From the NCBI GenBank assembly GCA_945861025.1, contig CAMASN010000019.1, forward strand, positions 1 to 51,838: a DNA stretch of 51,838 bases, read 5' to 3'. Source of the stretch: Ferrithrix thermotolerans DSM 19514. GTDB lineage: Bacteria > Actinomycetota > Acidimicrobiia > Acidimicrobiales > Ilumatobacteraceae. Each line of letters opens with the position of its first letter. Within the stretch, counting starts at the first letter, position 1. Shown here piece after piece: positions 48,010 through 51,838 of the stretch. A model generated the notes under the pieces. The model had not been told where the DNA came from, searched no databases, and was given only the letters and a program-made list of their open reading frames with translations. A program made the position numbers and the translations under genes.

Positions 48010-49314
48010 ATGAGTTCTCGGATTGTGATTCTCGGTGCAGGTACGGGCGGCACTCTGGCTGCCAACCGTTTGCATCGAGAGCTCGGTGGTCGCGACGCGG
48101 ACATAACCGTGATCGACCTCGACGATGTGCATGTGTATCAACCAGGGCTGTTGTTCGTACCGTTTGGTCTTGCCAGACCGCATCATCTCGAACGGCCGCG
48201 ACAGAGTCAGCTGAATAGCGACATTCTCTACATCGAACGGCTCATCGACCACGTCGATGCTGATCGGAACAAAATCGTTCTACGCGATGGCGAAGAGGTT
48301 CCCTACGACGTACTGATCGTGGCCACGGGCGCCGTGTTGTCTCCCGATGAAACCGAGGGGCTGTCCGATGCGATTGCGATGAACGCGGTGCATCACTTCT
48401 ACACCCTGCATGGGGCCGAAGTGCTCGAAGCAGCACTCGATCGTTTCGTCGGCGGGCGCTTGGTTGTCAACGTGGTGCACAATCCCATCAAGTGTCCAGT
48501 GGCCCCAATTGAGTTCTGCTTCTTGGCCGACTGGTACTTTCATCAACGTGGCATTCGCCATCGTGTAGAGATCACCTACGTGACGCCGTTGGATGGCGCC
48601 TTCACGAAGCCGATCGCAAGTGACACGCTCGGGGGATTGCTCACCGAAAAGAACATTCGGCTCGTACCCGATTTCAACACCGGCAGCGTCGATGGAATCA
48701 AGCGCCGGCTTGTTGGCTACGACGGCAGCGAGGTTCCGTTCGATCTGGCCGTAGTGATCCCGATGCACAGCGGCGCGGCTTATGTGGGCCGTTCGAATGG
48801 CCTCGGCGACGAGAACAACTTCGTGCCGGCCGACCCGCACACGATGCAATCGTTGGTGCGGCCAAACATCTTTGTGATTGGCGACGCTGCAAACATCCCG
48901 GCATCAAAGGCTGGCTCGGTCGCCCATTTTGAAGGCGATGCATTGGTGGCGAACGTGCTGCATTTCCTGAATGGCGAACCCCTCGATGCCAGCTACGACG
49001 GGCATACCAACTGCTTCATCGAATCGGGATTCGGCAAGGCATTGCTCATCGACTTCAACTACGACACCGAGCCGATGCCCGGCCGGTTCCCTGGCGCGAT
49101 TGGGTTACCGCTGCTCAAAGAGAGCCGGCTCAACCACTGGGGCAAGGTCACGCTTCAATATCTGTATTGGCACGCCCTGATCGCAGGCCGCCACATCCCC
49201 GGGATCAAATCCAAAATGCCCACCGCAGGTAAGCGGTTCGAGCTTGGCGGCCCCCCACGATTGCGCTCGATCAAACGGTCAACGGAAGAGCCCACTCCAG
49301 AAAAGGTGTCATGA
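48010..49314 (+). CDS. sulfide:quinone oxidoreductase-like FAD protein
   Basis: A 434-residue flavoprotein of the SQR/NDH-2 group. The N-terminal FAD loop is VILGAGTGGTLAANRLH; the second is DVLIVATGAVLSP; the third is FVIGDAANIPASKAGSVAHF. Two of the redox cysteines of SQRs can be placed: IKCPVAPIEFCF in the middle and GHTNCFIESG near residue 337. A hydrophobic, basic C-terminus (WGKVTLQYLYWHALIAGRHIPG) would dock to the membrane. It probably oxidises sulfide and reduces quinone, although the first cysteine of classic SQRs is not evident. AAGGAG lies 6 nt before the ATG. Confidence 0.87.
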   Translation: MSSRIVILGAGTGGTLAANRLHRELGGRDADITVIDLDDVHVYQPGLLFVPFGLARPHHLERPRQSQLNSDILYIERLIDHVDADRNKIVLRDGEEVPYDVLIVATGAVLSPDETEGLSDAIAMNAVHHFYTLHGAEVLEAALDRFVGGRLVVNVVHNPIKCPVAPIEFCFLADWYFHQRGIRHRVEITYVTPLDGAFTKPIASDTLGGLLTEKNIRLVPDFNTGSVDGIKRRLVGYDGSEVPFDLAVVIPMHSGAAYVGRSNGLGDENNFVPADPHTMQSLVRPNIFVIGDAANIPASKAGSVAHFEGDALVANVLHFLNGEPLDASYDGHTNCFIESGFGKALLIDFNYDTEPMPGRFPGAIGLPLLKESRLNHWGKVTLQYLYWHALIAGRHIPGIKSKMPTAGKRFELGGPPRLRSIKRSTEEPTPEKVS

Positions 49315-49379
49315 CCTCGACTGTAATTGCGAGCGAGTTCTACGAGGAGGCCGCAGGCGGTCGGATCATCTTCACGTAA
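49311..49379 (+). CDS. possible 22-aa translated mini-ORF after the SQR-like gene
   Basis: ATG 49311 overlaps the SQR stop as ATGA and has AAGGTG 4 nt upstream inside the SQR codons. It reads 22 codons to TAA 49379 and includes EFYEEAAGGRIIFT. No family can be assigned to so short a peptide. It may be the remnant of a larger gene, a leader that affects SQR mRNA, or chance. The next promoter begins 18 bp later. Confidence 0.35.
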   Translation: MTSTVIASEFYEEAAGGRIIFT

Positions 49380-49397
49380 GCCGGCGTCATTGCACAG

Positions 49398-49403
49398 TAG
49401 ATT
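49398..49403 (+). promoter_or_regulatory. -10 hexamer TAGATT of the ceramidase-like gene
   Basis: TAGATT ends 6 nt before the ATG at 49410. Confidence 0.6.
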
Positions 49404-49409
49404 CTGGCG

Positions 49410-51431
49410 ATGTCACCACGCCGTACTCGTTTGCTCGCCGCCGCTGCCTGTGTTGGTCTCTTGGCGGGATGCTCAAGTAGCTCATCTCCAGGCTCAAACT
49501 CTGCAGACGACACCGGCACAAGTTCAGCGACGGCCACCTCTGATGTAGCCGCCTCGAATGTGCTCGTTGGCGCCGCAAGTCGCTCGGTGTTGCCAACGGT
49601 GGGTGGCAATCGCGACTACGTGTCAACTGCCCCGGGCTGGTCGAATGTTGACCCGTACAACCCTGGTGTCTACGTGCCGGCGTTCGATCAGGGCGCTGTC
49701 GATGTGGGTAACGGCAACAACGATGCGGCTTGGGTGCACGATGATCTGAAGGCCACCGCAGTAGCAATTCAAGAAGGCGATTCATTGGTGGTCTTGGTAA
49801 CCGCCGATGTCTACATGGTGTTCGCTGTCGACGCTGCCGAGATCGAGGCAATGGCGCGCAAGAGCCTGCCTGCGCAGTGGAAAGACAGCGCCAAGATCAT
49901 CGTGTCCGCCACGCACAACCACCACGGTCCCGACACTGCGTTCAGCGTGAACGACAAGTGGTACGAGGCGATGGCCGCCGAGACTGCGGCCACCGTGAAC
50001 GAGGCTGTCGTCGCGCTCGAGCCAGCAACATTGGCGGTGGCATCGGGCGAGCATCGATACGGCATGAACGATGTTCGCGATCCTGTTGTTTTTGATCCGG
50101 CGCTCAACGTGTTGGTTGCGCGCAGCACGGCCACCGACGACGTGATTGCCACCATTGTGCAATGGGCGAGCCACCCCGAAACCACCTTGGGCTTTGAGCC
50201 CAAGACTGGGTTTGATATTTCTGCTGTCTGCACAGCCAAGGGTTGGACAGGCGACGACTGCAAAGCCGATGGGCGTTACTTCACGTCTGATTACCCGGGC
50301 GTTCTCCGCGATGTCGTGAGCAGCGAAATCGGCGGCGAGGTGATGTACTTCAACGGTCCACTCGGCAGTCAGATCGGACCCGGCCAAGCGCCTACTTGGG
50401 TCATCGACGCCGAGCACCCCGAGGGCAACGGTTGGGTTGTGCCAGCCGGGGCCAAGCCGCTTCCGGGCGCCACCGACTATCTCGGCAGGAGCTTCGCCAA
50501 GACCGAATCGATCGGAACCCAGTTGGGTCTTCATGTGCTGCAGCTCGTCGACGCTGCCAAGCCGATAACGGTGCCGGCACTGGTGTGGCGAGAGCAGTCG
50601 TTTTATACGCGCCTCACCAACATCGGCTTTCGGGTGCTTCTGGCCGACGGCGATCTTGGGTGGAAGACCCCTATGGGTTACAACTGCACGATGCCGTTTA
50701 GCGATACAACGTGCGTATCTGACGACGGCAAGGTCGTCGACGATCCGGTGCTTACGCCACTCGTCCAAAGCCAGATTCGGGTAGCCGACGTGCTCAAGAC
50801 TCGACTTGTCCATGTATCGCTCGGGTCGGTCGGCTTCTTGTTCATGCCGGGTGAACTGCCTCCCGAGTTGGTTGTCGGATTGCCTTCTGACTTCGTGACG
50901 AACACCGACAAGTACTATCGCGATGCCAGTGAGCAACACACCCGCGGCGCCGATTATGTAATGCCTGGCTACCTGCTCAATCTCGTCGACGAGCCGACCA
51001 CGTTCACCGTTGGTCTGGGCGGTGACGAACTGGGTTATTGGGTGCCGCTCAACGAAGTAACGGTGCGCTGTGCAGCCGAAATCATTGGGCCTCCCGATGG
51101 GTGCAAGCGGGCCTTCGAGGCTGGCGTCATCAACGCCGTCGATGGCGTGAGCGGGCCGGTGTGCAAAAAGATAACCGACGACCCAAGCAGTCTCGACGGT
51201 GTGGCGGCCGATCTCGCCAAGGTTGCGCTCGACTCGTGTCGTTATGGTCAGGCGCTTGGTCGTGAGCTTGGTGAACCTCCGGGGCACTACGAAGAAACCA
51301 ACAGCGCCGGCTGGGATCTTGTCGATGACACATGGAAGGCCGCGGTGATCTTGTTTGGTCGCGATAACCAGCGTCAGATCAATCCCGAGAACAAGGGATA
51401 CACGCCCGAATTCCCACCGCCTGCCCCGTGA
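49410..51431 (+). CDS. neutral/alkaline ceramidase-like lipoprotein
   Basis: A 673-residue exported hydrolase. Residues 1-21 are a lipoprotein signal ending in LLAGC; a Ser/Thr/Asp linker follows to about residue 48. The core resembles the catalytic domain of neutral ceramidases: LVVLVTADVYMV, the zinc-binding ATHNHHGPDT near 167-176, VQWASHPETTLG (further His) and GSVGFLFMPGELPPELV. Many bacterial members with this domain act on unknown amides or lipids; several inserts with paired cysteines (VCTAKGWTGDDC and others) suggest an oxidised, extracytoplasmic protein. The large minus-strand open frame opposite it is a shadow. Confidence 0.82.
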   Translation: MSPRRTRLLAAAACVGLLAGCSSSSSPGSNSADDTGTSSATATSDVAASNVLVGAASRSVLPTVGGNRDYVSTAPGWSNVDPYNPGVYVPAFDQGAVDVGNGNNDAAWVHDDLKATAVAIQEGDSLVVLVTADVYMVFAVDAAEIEAMARKSLPAQWKDSAKIIVSATHNHHGPDTAFSVNDKWYEAMAAETAATVNEAVVALEPATLAVASGEHRYGMNDVRDPVVFDPALNVLVARSTATDDVIATIVQWASHPETTLGFEPKTGFDISAVCTAKGWTGDDCKADGRYFTSDYPGVLRDVVSSEIGGEVMYFNGPLGSQIGPGQAPTWVIDAEHPEGNGWVVPAGAKPLPGATDYLGRSFAKTESIGTQLGLHVLQLVDAAKPITVPALVWREQSFYTRLTNIGFRVLLADGDLGWKTPMGYNCTMPFSDTTCVSDDGKVVDDPVLTPLVQSQIRVADVLKTRLVHVSLGSVGFLFMPGELPPELVVGLPSDFVTNTDKYYRDASEQHTRGADYVMPGYLLNLVDEPTTFTVGLGGDELGYWVPLNEVTVRCAAEIIGPPDGCKRAFEAGVINAVDGVSGPVCKKITDDPSSLDGVAADLAKVALDSCRYGQALGRELGEPPGHYEETNSAGWDLVDDTWKAAVILFGRDNQRQINPENKGYTPEFPPPAP

Positions 51432-51444
51432 CCGCGAGGTAGGT

Positions 51445-51462
51445 GTGGCGCCGCAGGCGCAC
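51445..51462 (+). terminator. weak hairpin after the ceramidase-like gene
   Basis: GTGGCGCC-GCA-GGCGCAC forms a 7-bp stem with one bulged G and a 3-nt loop, 14 nt after the stop. No T-run follows, so termination is uncertain. Confidence 0.3.
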
Positions 51463-51482
51463 TTCGTGGCAAGGTCGCGCCT

Positions 51483-51838
51483 ATGACTGCTGTGAGCAAC
51501 GAACGTTTGGTGGTCGATCTTCTCGACCCAGAGTTCTACCGATCGAATCCACACGACGCGTATACGTGGATGCGCGCCAACGAACCGGTCTATCGCGACC
51601 ATCGCAACGGCTTGTGGGGAATCACCCGTCACGCTGATCTGATGGAGGTTGAGCGGCGCAGCAGCGTGTATCTCAGCGGTCAGGGCTATCGCGCTATCTG
51701 GTCGCCCGACGAGATCAACATGATCGCTCAAGACGATCCGCGGCATCGCCAGCAGCGCATGCTCGTGCAGCACAAGTTCACCCGCTCGGCTGTCAGCGAT
51801 CGCCGCGCCGAGATCGATGCGCTGGTAGCCGAACTCAT
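51483..51838 (+). CDS. cytochrome P450, N-terminal part (cut by window end)
   Basis: The first 118 codons of a cytochrome P450. It opens with LVVDLLDPEFYRSNPHDAYTWMR, continues with PVYRDHRNGLWGITRHADLMEVER and reaches the C-helix block DDPRHRQQRMLVQHKFTRSAV, the usual bacterial class I pattern. The heme-binding cysteine and ExxR motif lie beyond the window. The N-terminus is like that of actinobacterial steroid or fatty-acid hydroxylases (CYP125/142-like), which fits the lipid genes nearby but cannot be settled. A variant hexamer CAAGGT (51470-51475) lies 7 nt before the ATG. Confidence 0.88.
   Translation, partial: MTAVSNERLVVDLLDPEFYRSNPHDAYTWMRANEPVYRDHRNGLWGITRHADLMEVERRSSVYLSGQGYRAIWSPDEINMIAQDDPRHRQQRMLVQHKFTRSAVSDRRAEIDALVAEL

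Noticed and set aside
49782-51773. 663-aa open frame on the minus strand opposite the ceramidase-like gene
   Set aside because: It is an antisense shadow produced by GC-rich codon bias; no domain is visible, while the plus strand has a signal peptide, lipobox and zinc motif.

Overview
The window looks like chromosome from a mesophilic, lipid-metabolising member of the Actinomycetota, most likely class Acidimicrobiia (for example Ilumatobacteraceae; the class is an inference). Support for the phylum comes from a WhiB protein, the PafB/PafC pair, a mycothiol S-conjugate amidase (Mca) and a mycothiol-dependent isomerase homologue, coenzyme F420 functions (CofC and an LLM oxidoreductase), a WS/DGAT acyltransferase, and very frequent leaderless genes with a TANNNT -10 hexamer 6-8 nt before the start codon. 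I see no rRNA, tRNA, CRISPR array, insertion sequence, integrase or phage gene. Coding density is very high; the largest gap between genes is about 190 bp, so no stretch over 300 bp lacks a gene.

Layout. 1-3773: branched-chain amino-acid type ABC importer with a fused LivH-LivM permease and two overlapping ATPases. 3836-6777: glucose-6-phosphate isomerase coupled to a ClC-like channel. 6774-10697: SDR, stand-alone cobalamin-binding mutase subunit, PafB/PafC DNA-damage regulators and a DEDDh exonuclease. 10749-14506: epoxide-hydrolase-like protein, WhiB, PIN-PhoH, DUF429 and GNAT. 14653-15161: HU protein, a separate 42-aa lysine/alanine/proline repeat protein and a strong terminator. 15194-18313: rhomboid, CofC, PIG-L deacetylase and PhyH dioxygenase on the minus strand. 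18342-24768: DUF971, CPBP protease-like membrane protein, acyl-CoA dehydrogenase, PAS-GGDEF-EAL protein, PEBP lipoprotein, Mca and an SCP2-like mini-protein. 24765-33280: ChbG deacetylase, nuclease lipoprotein, thiolase, NudC, F420 oxidoreductase, mycothiol-dependent isomerase family protein, hydrolase, CrtC/AttH-like protein, SDR and two small unknowns. 33307-38508: WS/DGAT, PAP2, Cas4/AddB-like iron-sulfur nuclease, hydrolase, LapA-like protein, acyl-CoA dehydrogenase. 38697-40470: exported protein with poly-Asp and Arg-Gly tail plus a lipoprotein. 40553-44473: SDR, acyl-CoA synthetase and acyl-CoA dehydrogenase for acyl-CoA degradation. 44488-51838: fused indolepyruvate ferredoxin oxidoreductase, sulfide:quinone oxidoreductase-like protein, ceramidase-like lipoprotein and the start of a cytochrome P450.

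How it fits together. Most genes are housekeeping or lipid catabolism/storage genes. Three acyl-CoA dehydrogenases, a thiolase, an acyl-CoA synthetase, an MFE-2-like SDR, an SCP2-like protein and a P450 fit degradation of fatty or sterol-like acyl chains; PAP2 and WS/DGAT could feed neutral lipid storage. The observations I rate highest are the HU core protein paired with an independent PAKKAA-repeat protein, a PafBC-type (RecA-NDp-like) promoter in front of the Cas4/AddB-like nuclease in the same window as pafBC, and the Asp/RG-tailed exported protein followed by a hairpin embedded in the next gene. I did not find a clearly new defence or mobile system.
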